DNA of 64,000 nt from Macrobrachium rosenbergii (GCF_040412425.1 NC_089782.1:17874122-17938121); one strand, 5' to 3'. Numbered from the stretch's first letter, positions 33,221-45,128 are shown. Notes: generated from the sequence alone by a model not told the origin. Translations and numbers: made by a program.

Positions 33221-33614
33221 AACAAACCTATGCAGTGAAAATGTTTATAATAGTTACGCATAATTCATTGGCATTGTGGCTACGTCTTCAAACAAAACAA
33301 CAGCAAAAGATGCTGCCTCTACCAATAAATTCTAATATTTCATAACCTTGATCTCTGCTGCTTTGATGCTTCGATTCGAAGTCTAAGTTCTCGAACACTC
33401 ATCGACCCTCCTCAAACGTTTTACAAGTTACTGTTTATGAAAAAACATAACAATACCTATTTCCCATAGTATCCTAACAGCGCTGGATTATCTCTTTCTA
33501 GGATCTATCAAGAATTTGTCCATTTCTACAATGATTATTTTTTTTATGTTTTCCTTGAAAGAACTTTATCACAAGAAATTCCTCTCTCTCTCTCTCTCGC
33601 AGGCATCCTGTACA

Positions 33615-33639
33615 ATACACACACATATACATACATATG

Positions 33640-33721
<82 letters not shown>
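33615..33721. repeat. Compound (AC)n/(AT)n microsatellite
   Basis: A short (CA) and (ATGT) lead-in grades into about 39 perfect TA repeats. This is the first long dinucleotide array in the window. Confidence 0.95.
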
Positions 33722-33723
<2 letters not shown>

Positions 33724-33839
33724 CCAACTCCCTTAACAAAGAGTAGCTCCTCAGAAAATGCAAGACACTGACCACTGCCTTATTGATTTTACTTGCTCAA
33801 TCATGGATCAGCCCCTTGTGTAGGTAACTTCTTTAACAT

Positions 33840-35730
33840 TACTTTCTTTATACACCTACACAGAAGGCTAATCAGTAGCTCGTCAAACCCCAGGTAAGCA
33901 ATGCCCATTCGCGTATTTTCTGCATGCACTTTCTTGCTTCCTGGATGTGTAAGCCTGTCCTTTCCAGTGCCCCTTCCACATCATTTGTTTAGCGTTTTCT
34001 GTATTCCTCTCCTCCTCCGGCCTAATATTTCTGAGGTATACACTCCTTTCACCAACATATCGTCCCCATTCTTTCTACCAGACCAAACCATCACAACTCA
34101 CTGATCCCTTTTCTCACCTACCACAAATCACTAAACTCTTTTACCAACTATTCTTTGTATCTCAATATTTCTCATTCTTTCAATTATTATGTCGCATAGT
34201 CTAATATACTAACTCTTCGTCTCAAGGGCACCCGACCTTTTCTTTCATTTACATTCAAACATCCGCATGTATTTTCCATAATGGAGAGTTGGCTCAATCC
34301 TTTCACACATTCCCACCTGGGCTTCCATAGACAAGCCAGGTCTCTCTACGTCCAAATCATTTGCTTCATTTTCTACTATCCATGCTAACATTCATTTCTC
34401 CAACTTTCTGGTTTCGATTTACCATTATGCACTTGCTCTTTCAAACACTTTTACTTTTTCTGCAGTCTATTTTTACTAGCCCCAACCGGTAGTATATCAT
34501 CTTAGAACATCAACTGTTCTACATTCCAAAAATTATTCGTTTTCTTACACCTACATCCACTGAACTTTCTCTGTCTTATAGTTCATGGAGACATAACACA
34601 TCATTGTCTCTGACCACTTTTACGTCAAACCAGACGCTTTCTCATCTATGTATTCTAACTGATGCTTTTCTTCCATCAAAATACCTCTAATTGGCCCCAA
34701 AAACTTATCTTCCATACTATATGACCTCAGCGCCCTCAATTCTATCACAGACCTTTTCTACCTTCATGTAAGCCATGTAAATTTTTTTCCCTTTACGCTT
34801 GGACTTCCCATATAACTTACATTAAACACTTGATTCACACACCCTCTTCTTTGTCTAAATCTACACTGTTCTTTATCTAACAACTTCTTCTGGTTTCTCT
34901 TTTGTCTAAATCTACACTGTTCTTATCTAACAACTTTCGATACCTTTTTCTTTTGTCTAAATCTACTTTTTTTTTTTTTTTTTTAACGTGCTTTATTCCC
35001 ATTTTTGTATGGGGGTAACATGATTTCTACATTTGAAGGACTTTTTGATTTGGCTTTTAGACCTGTGGTCTCGATCTTTCCCTGCCTGACATCATTAGAC
35101 ATAACACGTATGTTTCATATCATACCCGACCCAACGCCCTTTCTTTCCCAGCAGCGAGAAGTTATTGCGCTGGTATGGCGAGTTCGAGACGTGTGAGATG
35201 TTTGTTATGTTTTTTAGAAGGTGTTGTAGTGGCTTTGTTTTGTGTGTGTATTTAGTCTGTAACATCCATTTGCTTTTAAGCAAACCTTTCCCTGATTACA
35301 TATATAATCCCGGGATGTCTACACGGATAGCAAAGTGTTTGCCCTTTGACAGTTGGCTTCGGCCATGGATTGAACTTAAACACAGATTCACGAAGTCCTC
35401 TTCTTGTCTAAATCTACACTGTTCTTTAACTAACAATCCTTCGGATATTTGTTTTTGTTTTCAATTAAAATCGTATTAAACATTCCTTACTGCACTAAGC
35501 ACGTTATGACCTACAATTTTGCAGGCTCATTTGTCACCTTTATCTCTAAACATTAACCAATTACACATCTCAACTAAACCTATGGAATCTTTTCTTCATC
35601 CAAACATCCCTTACAAGCCCTGATCAGCCACCTTAGCATCTTATCTGTAATTCCATCATCTTCTGGTGTATTGCCATCCTTCAACTTGTTAATTGTCCTT
35701 CTTACGTCCTCAACGGTCACTGACCCTTTC
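33840..35730 (-). pseudogene. Non-LTR retrotransposon (LINE) reverse transcriptase, heavily decayed
   Basis: Reading the minus strand through many stops shows LINE RT blocks in the correct order. First comes 'INKLKDGNTPEDDGIT' (35.7-35.6 kb; family: 'LK.GKAPG.DGI..E'), then the 'W..A...P.YKGKGD...C.NYR' region as 'RDKGDK' (35.55 kb). A tract like 'F.DLEKAYDR' follows (34.76 kb), then 'LRSYSMEDKFLGPIRGI' (34.7 kb). The C-terminal part merges into pyrimidine-rich sequence at 33.9-34.2 kb that resembles the equivalent part of the copy at 43.2-44.6 kb. A block containing 'TTTGTCTAAATCTACACTGT' is repeated at about 34850, 34900, 34955 and 35402, showing local rearrangement. An unrelated insert may lie at 34.98-35.39 kb. 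Confidence 0.55.
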
Positions 35731-36309
35731 CACTCCTGTCTCATTCAACCTTGCCTGTTTTTTTTTTTATCATCCACAATTAATTAATCTCCAAAATACT
35801 CATTCCATCAACCTCACTCTACACAGTATTTTCTTCAGGCAGCATATTTGCATTTTACCCTCTTTTCTTATACCTTGTCTCCTTTTTATTCCTCTTCTTG
35901 AATACCTTATCCATTCTTCTATATATTATCTATTATGCAACTATACCCCGAATAATCTGCTCTTCATTTTTTTATTCTTCAATTGTGTTTCTTTTTTTTA
36001 TCCAACACCTAATGTTTTTATTCCCTTTTCCTGGCCCTTTCTGATCCTGTTATCCCAATATCAAATTTTAAGTTTACTCCACTTTTTCACCTCCGTATCT
36101 CTAACCTCAGCCCATTTTTCATCCGTTTTTCTTATATGCTTTTCTCATTTCTTTCCTGTGCAACTCACTTGTATTAATTACATTTACAGTTACATTTCAC
36201 CCTTTTTCCAACTTAAGACAGATGGAAGTGTGTCTTATTTTTAAGTAGTTCGGCCCTGTGGAAAAAATGGGAGACGAAATGTTGGTAAAGAGTGTTAAGA
36301 TTGGGGACA
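35731..36309. other. Pyrimidine-rich stretch between the LINE and gypsy relics
   Basis: The open frame at 35693-36244 (plus) is an artefact of CT-rich composition (Phe/Leu/Ser/Ile-rich). It is probably the 5' part of the minus-strand LINE, decayed. No gene is supported. Confidence 0.45.
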
Positions 36310-36315
36310 GAATAT

Positions 36316-36660
36316 TTATTCTTCAACTGATCTGATGCAAGGGTATCTACAAGTACCGCTTAGCGAGGAGAGTCGAGAGCACACGGCTTTCTCGTTGCCG
36401 AAAGGGCATTATGAGTTCACTCGGATGCCGTTTGGTCTATCAGGCAGTCCGATGACATTTAATAGGCTAATGAATACTGTTTTGCATGGCTTGTTACGGA
36501 AGTCCATTTATTTAAATATGGACGATATTTTAGTTGCCACTGATTCTGTAGAAGGACATTTAGAGGTTCTTAGGGAGGTTTTTAGGAGGCTTAGGTTAGC
36601 GGGGTTGAAGATAAAGTTAGCTAAGTGTAATTTTTTGGGAGAGGCAGATAGTATATTTGG
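36316..36660 (+). pseudogene. Gypsy reverse transcriptase, C-terminal two thirds
   Basis: Motif A 'TDLMQGYLQVPL', the 'HTAFSLPKGHYEFTRMPFGL' block and the active-site block 'YLNMDDILVATDS' are all present. The usual tyrosine or phenylalanine before xDD is Asn here (NMDD), which may impair activity. The thumb follows ('LAGLKIKLAKCNFL'). The frame shifts by indel near 36655, so the remainder is read in another frame. Confidence 0.85.
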
Positions 36661-37733
36661 GTTATGTCATTTCCAAAGAGGATGCTAGAGTGAATGATGA
36701 TAAAGTTAGGGCAATTGTAGATTTTGCTACTCCCAAGAATAAGAAGCAGATTCGGTCATTCTTAGGCATGGCTGGATTTTTCCGTAGGTTTGTGAAGGGT
36801 TTTTCTATTCTAGCATCTCCCTTGATAGATGTCCTGAGGGATGATGAGCACTTTGTATGGGGAGATGGACAGCAAGTAGCTTTTCAGAAGATTAAGGATG
36901 CCTTAGTGAGTCCCCCCGTGTTGAACTTTCCTGATTTGGAACGTCCTTTCACGTTGGTAACGGACGCTAGTTATGATGGTATAGGGGCATGCTTTATGCA
37001 GAAGTTCGATGGAAGACTCCATCTGACTGCATTTTACAGTAGGAAGTTTGAGACACGGGTTAGTAATGAACGGTTATGGTCGGTAGTAGACAAAGAGGCC
37101 TTTGCTGTAGTGTCTAGCTCGATTCATTTTAAAATGTCCCTCTTGGGCAGTCAAGTAGAGGTTCTTACGGATCATAAGCCATTGTTGGATCTTTTTAATA
37201 AGCCGGATCTTTCGCCAAAAAGGACTAGGTGGTATCTGACAATCAGGGATTTTGATGCCAAGCTTAGGTATATAGAGGGTAGACATAATGTCGTAGCAGA
37301 CGCCCTTAGTAGAAGTTTTTCGGATGCAGATGGTATTCACGTATGTTATGTATCTGGAGATTGCATAGACTGGGATACAAGTTTAGTAGAAGCTAAGCAG
37401 GATGAGAATGAGATTTTGGCAGACGCAAAAGCGTTTCTTAGAGGGGAATTAGTTAGGAAGGGGTATAAGCTGCCTTTTGCAGGGCTTGAATTAGAGGGTA
37501 ATTTGTCAGTTAGGAAAATTAGATACAGACTGAGGAATAGTGAGGATAAGGGTGATACCACGCAAATAGTTGTTCCTAGGAGTTTAGTACCTACGGTGCT
37601 GGATATTGTTCATTGTAGGTCTAGCAGTCCGCATTTGGGGATTGAGAAAACGTATCAGAATTTACGGGGGCAATTCTTTTGGAAGAATGTGCTCACGTCA
37701 ATGGAAGACTGTGAGAAGTTGTTCAGTTTGTAA
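36657..37733 (+). pseudogene. Gypsy RT end, RNase H and integrase zinc-binding region
   Basis: A 358-codon open stretch, the longest in the window. It starts within the RT connection ('GYVISKEDARVNDDKV', 'KKQIRSFLGMAGFFRRFV') and continues with RNase H. The catalytic blocks 'LVTDASYDGIGACFMQ' (Asp) and 'FYSRKF' are visible, then 'WSVVDKEAFAVV' (Glu), 'VLTDHKPLLDLF' (Asp) and the 'HNVVADALSR' box. The H2C2 region begins 'HCRSSSPHLGIEKTYQNLRG' and is cut by a frameshift just before its CxxC, which reappears in the next frame as 'CSVCNACKPS'. RNase H looks intact in sequence. Confidence 0.85.
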
Positions 37734-38139
37734 TGCGTGTAAGCCATCAAGGGTCGCTTCTTGTAAACTGAGTTCATTCCCGAATCCTAGCAGACATTGG
37801 TCCCGAATCCATATGGACCTTTTGAGGAATTTCTGTGAATCTAGTTATGGCCATAGGCACCTATTGGTGGTTGTTGACGAGTTAACTAGGTTCGTATAGA
37901 TTTTTCCTTTGAAGCACAAAACAGCAGAAGAAGTGACAGTCGCATTCTTTAATGGGCATATTTGTCGTTATGGGGTTCCTGAGCTTTCGATTACAGATAA
38001 TGGGAGGGGATTTGTGAACAAGACGTTAGAGTGTCTTGCGGATGTAATGGGCATTCAGAAGGTCACTATTATTCCCTATAGACCAGAAGCTAATGGGCTG
38101 TGTGAACGGGCAAATAGGAAGGTCCGTTTCGTGTGGTAG
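37734..38139 (+). pseudogene. Gypsy integrase core, interrupted and deleted
   Basis: The frame 37606-37899 supplies the CxxC and the first core Asp ('WSRIHMDLL'). A TAG stop at 37897 separates it from 37909-38139, which supplies the second Asp ('LSITDNGRGF') and the region 'YRPEANGLCERANRKV' with the Glu (CERANR). After 'ANRKV' the alignment jumps straight to the integrase C-terminal block, read in another frame as 'PFRVVEVRKGNRSVALDE' (38122-38210). Several hundred bases of integrase between these blocks are therefore missing. Confidence 0.8.
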
Positions 38140-38210
38140 AAGTAAGGAAGGGGAATAGATCTGTTGCTCTAGATGAGAACACGGGTGTCTCAGGTGACAC
38201 ATACATCTAA

Positions 38211-38835
38211 AATTGAAAAGACAGGTTAATGGGAATCTTATGGGTTAATTCCTGTGTTGTACTGTGGGTATGATCATTTTTTTTCTTTCTTTCCTCTCTC
38301 TCTTGTTTTTTTAATGGGTTTTAAATGGGCGTAACTTGTAGTTTTTTTTTAACTGGCGAGGACGTTGGTCCGTAGAGTTATACAAATCTTTAATTATCCG
38401 AGTTCAGTTTTTGCTCTTATGTGATGCAATATTTAGTTAAAATTAAGTACAAAATACCATAGGGTTTTATAGATATATGGATTTCTTTTTTTGTTTGTTT
38501 GCTTTTTCTTTCGTGTTTCGAGATCGGGTATCTTAAAGATTCTTTCTTTTGTTTTTATGCTGAAGTCTCGTATTCACATGACTTTGGGAGTCGTGGCAAG
38601 CGCTAATTTCGTAATGAGGTTAGGCCCATGTGTTATTATGTAAGAATGTTATGTTGTGTAGTAGTCGTCTGACGCAATATCTTTGAGTATAGAGTTTCAG
38701 AATAAAGTTCTGTTGCTTAGTTTTTTTGGGAGGTAATTGGTATATCGGACGGAATCTGTCTGATCTGTTACAGGTCTGGGCAAATCAATTAGGGTTCAGG
38801 ATAGGATTAGGAAGACTTTAATATGACTTCCAAAT
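38211..38835 (+). other. Gypsy interior after integrase, no coding recognised
   Basis: T-rich sequence with stops in all frames. Probably decayed spacer or envelope leader. Confidence 0.45.
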
Positions 38836-38839
38836 TTAG

Positions 38840-39004
38840 ATTTGTCAGTTCTCTTTTAGAAGAAGTAAGAGGGCTGCGCCATTGGTAACTGTAGTTGTTA
38901 TGATCATAGGAGCGATTGCTAGTATGTCAATTGCTATTTTGCTGAGAATTGAACAGGTATCGACAGTATTTGCTAACCAGGGTAAAACTTTGATAACTTT
39001 ATGA
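38840..39004 (+). pseudogene. Possible envelope (transmembrane subunit) remnant of the gypsy element
   Basis: A short frame has a basic cluster of the furin type (RRSKR), followed at once by a hydrophobic stretch of about 25 residues and then a polar segment, ending at a TGA. In errantivirus-like gypsy elements, a third ORF encodes a fusion glycoprotein cleaved before a hydrophobic segment, and the position downstream of integrase fits. Only this fragment is visible. It is truncated, and the identity is inferred from position and pattern, not from a family match. Confidence 0.3.
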
Positions 39005-40214
39005 GATATTTTACCTCTCGGATATTTAGAATTGCCTTAAATGAGTTCAGTATATCGGTATGGTTCTCAGGTAATTTTTACTGGGAAGAATTTGTAAGGG
39101 TAATATCTTAAAGTTAGCGTACCTGATAGGGGGTTGACTGTAGACATGACCGACTTACGTTTATACACCACTTCCTCGCAGCAGCGCCTTATGAATGACT
39201 TCTATGAGCCTCAACTGATACAAGTTAGATATGGGGGCCGTTTACGCTACGCCTGCAGGTTTCTACGCCTGTGCCTTCATGAGAGGATCCAGGATTTTTT
39301 GGAGAGATGTCAGGCAGGACATCTACAAATCGCCGTCGTTGCTGGGAGACGTTTGTGTGGCGCAAAGGTTCGTGGGCGCCGCATTCAACAAGGGCTTGTG
39401 CAGTTGCAAGTCGGTCAGCATGGTTGGATCGCCAGGAATTCAAGATGTGAAGAGAAGCATGGGCTTGTACAGTTGCAAGCCGTCCAGAATATTTAGACCA
39501 TCAAGAATGCAAGATGTGAAGTGATGCGTTCTACAATGAACTGTGTATTGAAATATCAATCATGCATACGAGACAAATAATTTTCGTATCTAGTGCATAT
39601 GGTTTGCTATGATTTTGGAGCTGACCCTTACCGAACTTTCGATTGGACAGTTATCGTACCTGGGCAGGGACGCCCAGTGGTAGGTGGACCGAGCTCCTAT
39701 TACATCTGTGACGACTTTGACGAACTATGTGTTGGCCTGGCAGGGGCACATCCGCTGCAGGTGCAGTTGTGTCGACGTTGGAGGTTTACACGGTTAGATA
39801 CAGCGAAGTATCTGACGCATGCATTTGTGCTTTCCTGACCATGATCAGGATTTAAGTCCATGGAGGCAGTGTGAGTGTGTATGTGTGTTGCACTCTCTAA
39901 TGGTATATTATCAGTGGAACAGAGAGCAAGGCTGGACTTCAGTTTTGGTGGCTGGGTGTGAATTGCCTTGTGAGTGTTTAAAAACCACCACCATGAAAAT
40001 ACCTTATCCTCGGCCATAGGAAAGTGAGTACCATAACTCATGAACACATATCTTTTCCAGACATTATGTGGAAATATCCAGTTGTGCTGCAGTGAAATTC
40101 CTATGTGTCTCCATTATGCATTTTCCATCCTGTTCTCCATTGTACATTTTTCTGTTTTGAATATGAATGTCATTTAACACCATTTCAGGTTTTAATATAT
40201 GATATGTTTCTTTT
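39005..40214 (+). other. Gypsy 3' interior with small ORFs of unknown origin
   Basis: The frames at 39134-39496, 39231-39524 and 39593-39838 are moderately GC-rich and could be further pieces of a decayed third ORF, but no motif is recognisable. A 69-bp tandem duplication lies at about 39392-39527. Confidence 0.4.
39392..39527 (+). repeat. About 69-bp tandem duplication
   Basis: Two copies start 'GGGCTTGTGCAGTTGCAAG' (39392) and 'GGGCTTGTACAGTTGCAAG' (39461). Both end in 'AAGATGTGAAG'. The middle parts have diverged by substitutions. Confidence 0.85.
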
Positions 40215-40500
40215 AACAGGAATTCTGGGTTCGTCTTGAGAGGACGAATATTTTGGAAGTGGAGTTTATTCTTTTACAGAGTATATGACATTTATTGTGG
40301 TCTAGAATAATTATGACCTTTTTACTTTGTTTGGTGGACAGGATGATAGTCACTAGATCATTAATCTGAATATTTGCGAATCAGAATTTCCTCTAGTGAT
40401 GATTTCCATTCGAAGGGGGTGGAATTCACTCCATTTCATGATCGCAGCTTTTGCTGAATCACTTTCGTTAAATTTGTAAATAAAGTCTAGTTTTGTATAT
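40215..40500 (+). repeat. Putative 3' LTR of the gypsy element
   Basis: It begins near 'GGAATTCTGGGTTCGTCTTG', followed by 'AGAGGACGAATATTTTGGAA', a purine-rich sequence of the polypurine-tract/LTR-start type. It carries an AATAAA (about 40479) close to the end. No second LTR is available in the window to confirm its limits. Confidence 0.4.
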
Positions 40501-40701
40501 CAGTGTTTAATTCCAGTAGGCCTTTGTTTAAAGATAGATTCAGTGAGAGGAGAGATGGAGGGAAAGGAATTTGCTGATTCAGGATGGGGGCCACAGCTAC
40601 CAGAGAATCTTAGGAAAGTAAGATGATTGATTCTGTTCTTAAAACAGATACAGCAATAGAAGATGACCCTATTTGACCTGGGGATAGGGTCATTAACACA
40701 C

Positions 40702-40705
<4 letters not shown>

Positions 40706-40763
<58 letters not shown>
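40706..40763. repeat. (AT)29 microsatellite next to a shared repeat motif
   Basis: Directly after the array comes 'GTAAACAAAGTACCGGACC' and 'TATCACTAATG', the same block that follows the (AT)n at 44651-44778. The microsatellite is thus part of a dispersed repeat family. Confidence 0.9.
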
Positions 40764-40765
<2 letters not shown>

Positions 40766-41814
40766 TATATTCGTAAACAAAGTACCGGACCTATCACTAA
40801 TGAACAAGAGCAACTCCCTGCCCCCTACCGCGTGAGGGATGAAATTATAAATAAAGATAGATAGATATAACCTGAATCTACGCACTAGAGTTGCAATGTA
40901 TATACATACATATTTTGCACTTCAACTTTTTCACATCTACATTTTTCTCTGGCTTCTTAAACAATCCATTTCCCTCCACCATAATTACATGAGCGTGCAG
41001 CAAGCAGACTGGCTCTATTCTATCCTGTTGAAACTAGAACACCAAGATAAGCACGAATTTCCCACCTATCCTTCTCTTTATCCAGTATTTGTACTATTTT
41101 CTTTCTTAACATCTACACGTCTCCCTAATAACTCCCGTGTATTTGAGACAGAGAGATACAGACTAGCTAACTGAATTAACACTTTAAACCAGTAACGCAA
41201 GTTTCGAGCGCTGAACCAATCAATCATTCGCTCATAAATCGCCGAAGTCTGAAGCTTAAGAGGTTGGAGGGAGAAAGTGGAATCAAAGAAAACGGATGTG
41301 ACCACGAAAACAGAAAACGTTAGTCACGGTCTCTTATAATTCAAGCGCAACTCTCGCATTTATGTTAACGCTTCTGAAAGCTATTCAGCATCATGAATAT
41401 GAAAATTTTAGTAAGTGAATAAACGTGATTTTATTTTAACAAAATCAGTGATACAGAATTCAGTAATTTTTTCATTTTTCATGAAAACCATTTTGGTTGA
41501 TGATAGTTAAAGAACCTCAAAAGGTAAACTACTAAGGGTGTTTATTACAATTTTGCCCTATTAGTTATGGAGGGGGCTGTAGTCTTTATCAGTCCTTAGC
41601 ATTAGATTTGGAAGGTTATGTATTGAGGGTTTGATGTGTTGAAAAAATATAAATTATTGGCTGAGTCTAACGAAAAATAAATTTCAAATGGTTGAGATGT
41701 CAAAAGTACGACGTTATTAACATTAGTAGTCTATCATGAGCAAGATGAAAAAACACCATAAAATTCTGTTTTAACGCAAAACACCTATAAGCTCGCTTAA
41801 AATGATGAATCATA
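40764..41814. other. No gene seen
   Basis: AT-rich sequence with chance frames on both strands (40896-41174 plus and 41078-41305 minus overlap each other). Nothing assignable. Confidence 0.5.
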
Positions 41815-42470
41815 TATCTAGAGAGATGGAGCTCAAAATAAGTTTAAGAAAAACAGACGCAATGAGGACAAAGTATGCACATTAGGGTTGAGTAAAACTA
41901 GTTGGAGAAAATATTAGCAAGGCTAAATCTACAATATTTAGGATCAATGATATCAAATACAGGTTCTCCTGAGATGGAATTTACGGAAAAAAGGCATATC
42001 AAAGAATGGACAAGCTGAATAATATTTTGTAAAAATTATACTAACATTGCATAAGGAAGTAAAACCACGCAAGTCTAGTATGATCTGTGTTGTATAAGGA
42101 CATAAATCATGGTAGCACAATGAAACTAAATCCAAAAGATTTTACGGATTTGAGAATAGTTTTAAGAACAGTAGGAATCAGATGTCAATTTAAAGTTAGG
42201 GATGATACCATAAGGGAAATTACGGAAATTTTGTTGCAGATGAGACAATGATGAATGGAAGATGGAGGTGGACATATCCTTGGAGAGTAGCATGTAACAG
42301 GATCAGCATGGCTCTTGTAGGCACCAGAAGAATTGGGCCAGCCAGACTTACTAGGACGAAAACTATGAGAGGGGAGACTGAAAATGAGTGGAGATTTGTG
42401 GAAGATAAAGCACAAGAAAAACATGAATGGCGGAATCTGGAAGAGGCCCTCTGCTTTCCATGGCAATGAA
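41815..42470 (+). pseudogene. LINE reverse transcriptase C-terminus, decayed
   Basis: In interrupted plus-strand frames one can read 'LKISLRKTDAMRTK' (thumb: 'GLKI...KT..M'), then 'SMISNTGSPEME' (equivalent to 'YLGS.IS.DG....EI'). At the end comes 'GTRRIGPARLTRTKTMRGE' and 'KHEWRNLEEAL', which resemble the terminal 'GKRR.GRPR..W' and 'DR..WR.LVEAL' motifs of arthropod LINE ORF2. The order is correct over about 650 bp. The upstream half of the element is absent. Confidence 0.5.
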
Positions 42471-43018
42471 GAGATATTAATGTCCCTAAGTATATTGAGA
42501 TTTTCCCTTAAAACTTGCCCTAACATTTACACACGTAGACAAATTTGTGAATCACTGAAATAATACAAAGCTAAAGGACGGTAAATTTTGTCCTTACTCA
42601 AGGCATTGACAGAAGCCTTTATTGAAAGAAAACACGTAGTAATTAATTTGAATTATAAAAAAAATCTGAATATAATTCCTATAAAAGAGTATTGTGGTTG
42701 ATCTACGAGCTCAACACTATCATGTTCCTCAAATATTACATAAAAATCGACATTTATTAAATGCCACCAGCTTACTGAGCAAATTTCTGCAAGGTGGGAC
42801 AGTCCAATGTGAAAAATGGATTTATCTATGCGGCTTTTATTTATTTATTTGTTTGATTTTCTCAGGACCCCTTATGCACTTTTCTCTTTAACTTTAACTG
42901 CATAAGAACAAAGACGTTAACTTGGGTAGTAACTAGAGTAACCCAAATCTCACAAGTACTAGAATGAAGTAAAAGTCTGAACTGTAAAGCATCCCAAAAA
43001 AAGCCCTCCGCCCTAGTA
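42471..43018. other. No gene seen
   Basis: AT-rich spacer after the LINE remnant. No motif. Confidence 0.5.
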
Positions 43019-43165
<147 letters not shown>

Positions 43166-43199
43166 TCTCTAAAGGGTTATATTCTTCCATTATCTACTA

Positions 43200-44560
43200 T
43201 GGCTGCAACCCGGAACATTCCACTACCTATCAGGTCCATAATTCCTGCTGGCCTCGGTCTCAGGATCTCTCGCTGGTGGGGTAAGGCTGGAAGCAAAAGG
43301 CCAATAAACCGTCTCCCTTAACATAAGGCGTCTTCATAGAACATACAAAACAATAGTCGCCCAATAAATACCTCAACTGCTGAATTAAGGATGACACTAT
43401 TTGCAGAAAACTTCCACATGATGAGCCACTTTAAATACCGACAGTGACGCTCATCGGCAGTTTGTCACAACCCCTACATACAATCCATCACTTCCTGGAT
43501 GGTAACGCCTATCCATTCCAGCGCCTCTTCCAACACATCTAGAGAGTCTTTTTTAGGTTTTCCTCTCCTATTTTCCAACACTTCCAAGATATACACTGTT
43601 TACAAGCCTACCATTCCCAATTTTCTCTACATAACCAAATCGCCTCAAAACACTGGTTATATTTTCAAGTGCACGAAACATTTTAGAAATTCTTCATATC
43701 TCAACGTTTCTCACCCTTTATTGCTGCATAAACAGTTCATCTAAACAGCTTTAAACTTTTTTTTTTTTTTAAATACATTCAGCTCCATGCTTCACTCCCA
43801 TCAGGGGATGTTGGCTCAACAGTTTCTTTCTATATTAAACTCTGTCTTCAATGGACGCTCATTTTCTCTTCCAGATTTTTAGGACATACTCTGCAATTTA
43901 CCTTGCTTTTCAAATCAGTGACTCAGCTCCTCTGATATAACATCGTTCGTGTTTGCATTAACCCTCAGCACTACTCTTGTTCACAGTTACTTCCATCTTC
44001 CAACTCTTGCAAAGATCCTAAAATTCATTCACCACTCTCTGCAGTTTCTCTTCGATATTCCAAATCAGGACTGCATGTATCATCTCCTAACATGAGCCAC
44101 TCCATCCTCCAATTACGACTCATTTTCTCGTTCGACAACTTTGCACTAAAACCCCCCTGTCTTTTTTCTGACTTTTTGCATTACTCCTTTTATAAAGATA
44201 TTAAACAGACAAAAAAGACATGGAACACATTTATATTATACTTTTATACTTTTATACCAAACCAATGATTTTTTTTATCTGCAATTTCCAGGACTAGCTT
44301 TGTACTCGTCAATGGATTTTCCATTGATGTTACTAACTTACTTCCTAAAGCCGACATTCTTAATTCCTCTTCAGTGCATTTGTTTTAATTGTATCATTAG
44401 CTTTTACTTGGTCTATGTGCGCAATTAACATCTATTTTCTTTCAGTATAGGTTCTAGGACAGGTATCTATAAAAAAAAAACTTTCCGTCCACAAACCCTC
44501 TGTGTCTAAATCCACTGCTTTTTCCAAATCTTACTTTATCGTATGTGCCTCTCGCACTGC
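43200..44560 (-). pseudogene. LINE reverse transcriptase, 3' half, decayed (same family as 33.84-35.73 kb)
   Basis: On the minus strand the order is 'EELRMSALGSKLV' (44.37 kb; family 'LR.YGV...L'), then the 'F..N..I.GVM..V' region as 'KGVMQKVRKKTG' (44.19 kb). Next are 'LMLGDDTC' (44.09 kb; the YADD/FADD active-site block, degraded) and finally a C-terminal 'DVLEEALEWIGVTIQEVMD' (43.5 kb). Stops and frameshifts are frequent. The pyrimidine-rich appearance of the plus strand and several shared phrases link it to the copy at 33.84-35.73 kb. Confidence 0.55.
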
Positions 44561-44650
44561 GTTAAATGTATTGTGATACAATTCCTAAATCCACCTCTAC
44601 CACCCTGCCCATAATATAAAAGAACATCACAAACATACTTGATATAAATA

Positions 44651-44779
<129 letters not shown>

Positions 44780-44814
44780 CATATTTGTAAACACAGTACC
44801 GGACCCTATCACTA

Positions 44815-44957
44815 ATGTTAGGAACCGATCGATTCACATTCAGTTCCAGATGTGGCTTGGGGAATTTAACAATGCAATAGAAAATGTGTGGGAAAGGTTG
44901 ACTGTTACTTGAGAGAATAATCAACTTAATTTTGTATGGATATAGATCTGCTGCACT
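44815..44957 (+). repeat. Inverted repeat arm 1 (pairs with 46147-46292)
   Basis: Shares 'TTAGGAACCGATCGATTCAC', 'GAAAGGTTGACTGT', 'ACTTGAGAGAATAATCAACT' and 'TAATTTTGTATGGAT' with the complement of the second arm, roughly 90% identity. Two divergent copies of one dispersed repeat, separated by 1.2 kb that includes the (AT)n at 45129-45318. Confidence 0.85.
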
Positions 44958-45126
44958 TGTCAAGTGTCCCCCTTGCATATATATTGTGATTTATAGCACT
45001 ATGTATCAGTCCTTCGTCAGTGACTTAGAAATAAAGTCGATACCGGTCATGAACTACACCTAGCCTCTTGCTTTTTCACCTATGGTCATGTGTCATAAAC
45101 AAATCAAGTGTTAATGTGATTATAAT

Positions 45127-45128
<2 letters not shown>

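Larger units (their letters stand above)
36310..40500 (+). mobile_element. Ty3/gypsy LTR retrotransposon, 5'-truncated and broken
   Basis: Pol domains follow in order: RT (from motif A onward), RNase H, the H2C2 integrase zinc-binding region, a DDE core, and a displaced integrase C-terminus. After these come a hydrophobic reading frame that may be an envelope remnant and an LTR-like 3' end with AATAAA at about 40479. Gag, protease and the RT N-terminus are absent; the left boundary is abrupt, just upstream of 'TDLMQGYLQVPL'. Frameshifts occur near 36655 and 37730, a stop near 37898, and a deletion within integrase near 38115. No 5' LTR was found, so this is a dead copy. Confidence 0.8.

Noticed and set aside
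35693..36244. A 183-codon plus-strand ORF
   Set aside because: It is an effect of CT-rich sequence (Phe/Leu/Ser/Ile/Pro repeats) antisense to a LINE relic. No motif, no initiation context and no splice structure.
37074..37561. Minus-strand ORFs inside the gypsy pol region
   Set aside because: Antisense shadows of RNase H and integrase coding on the plus strand.
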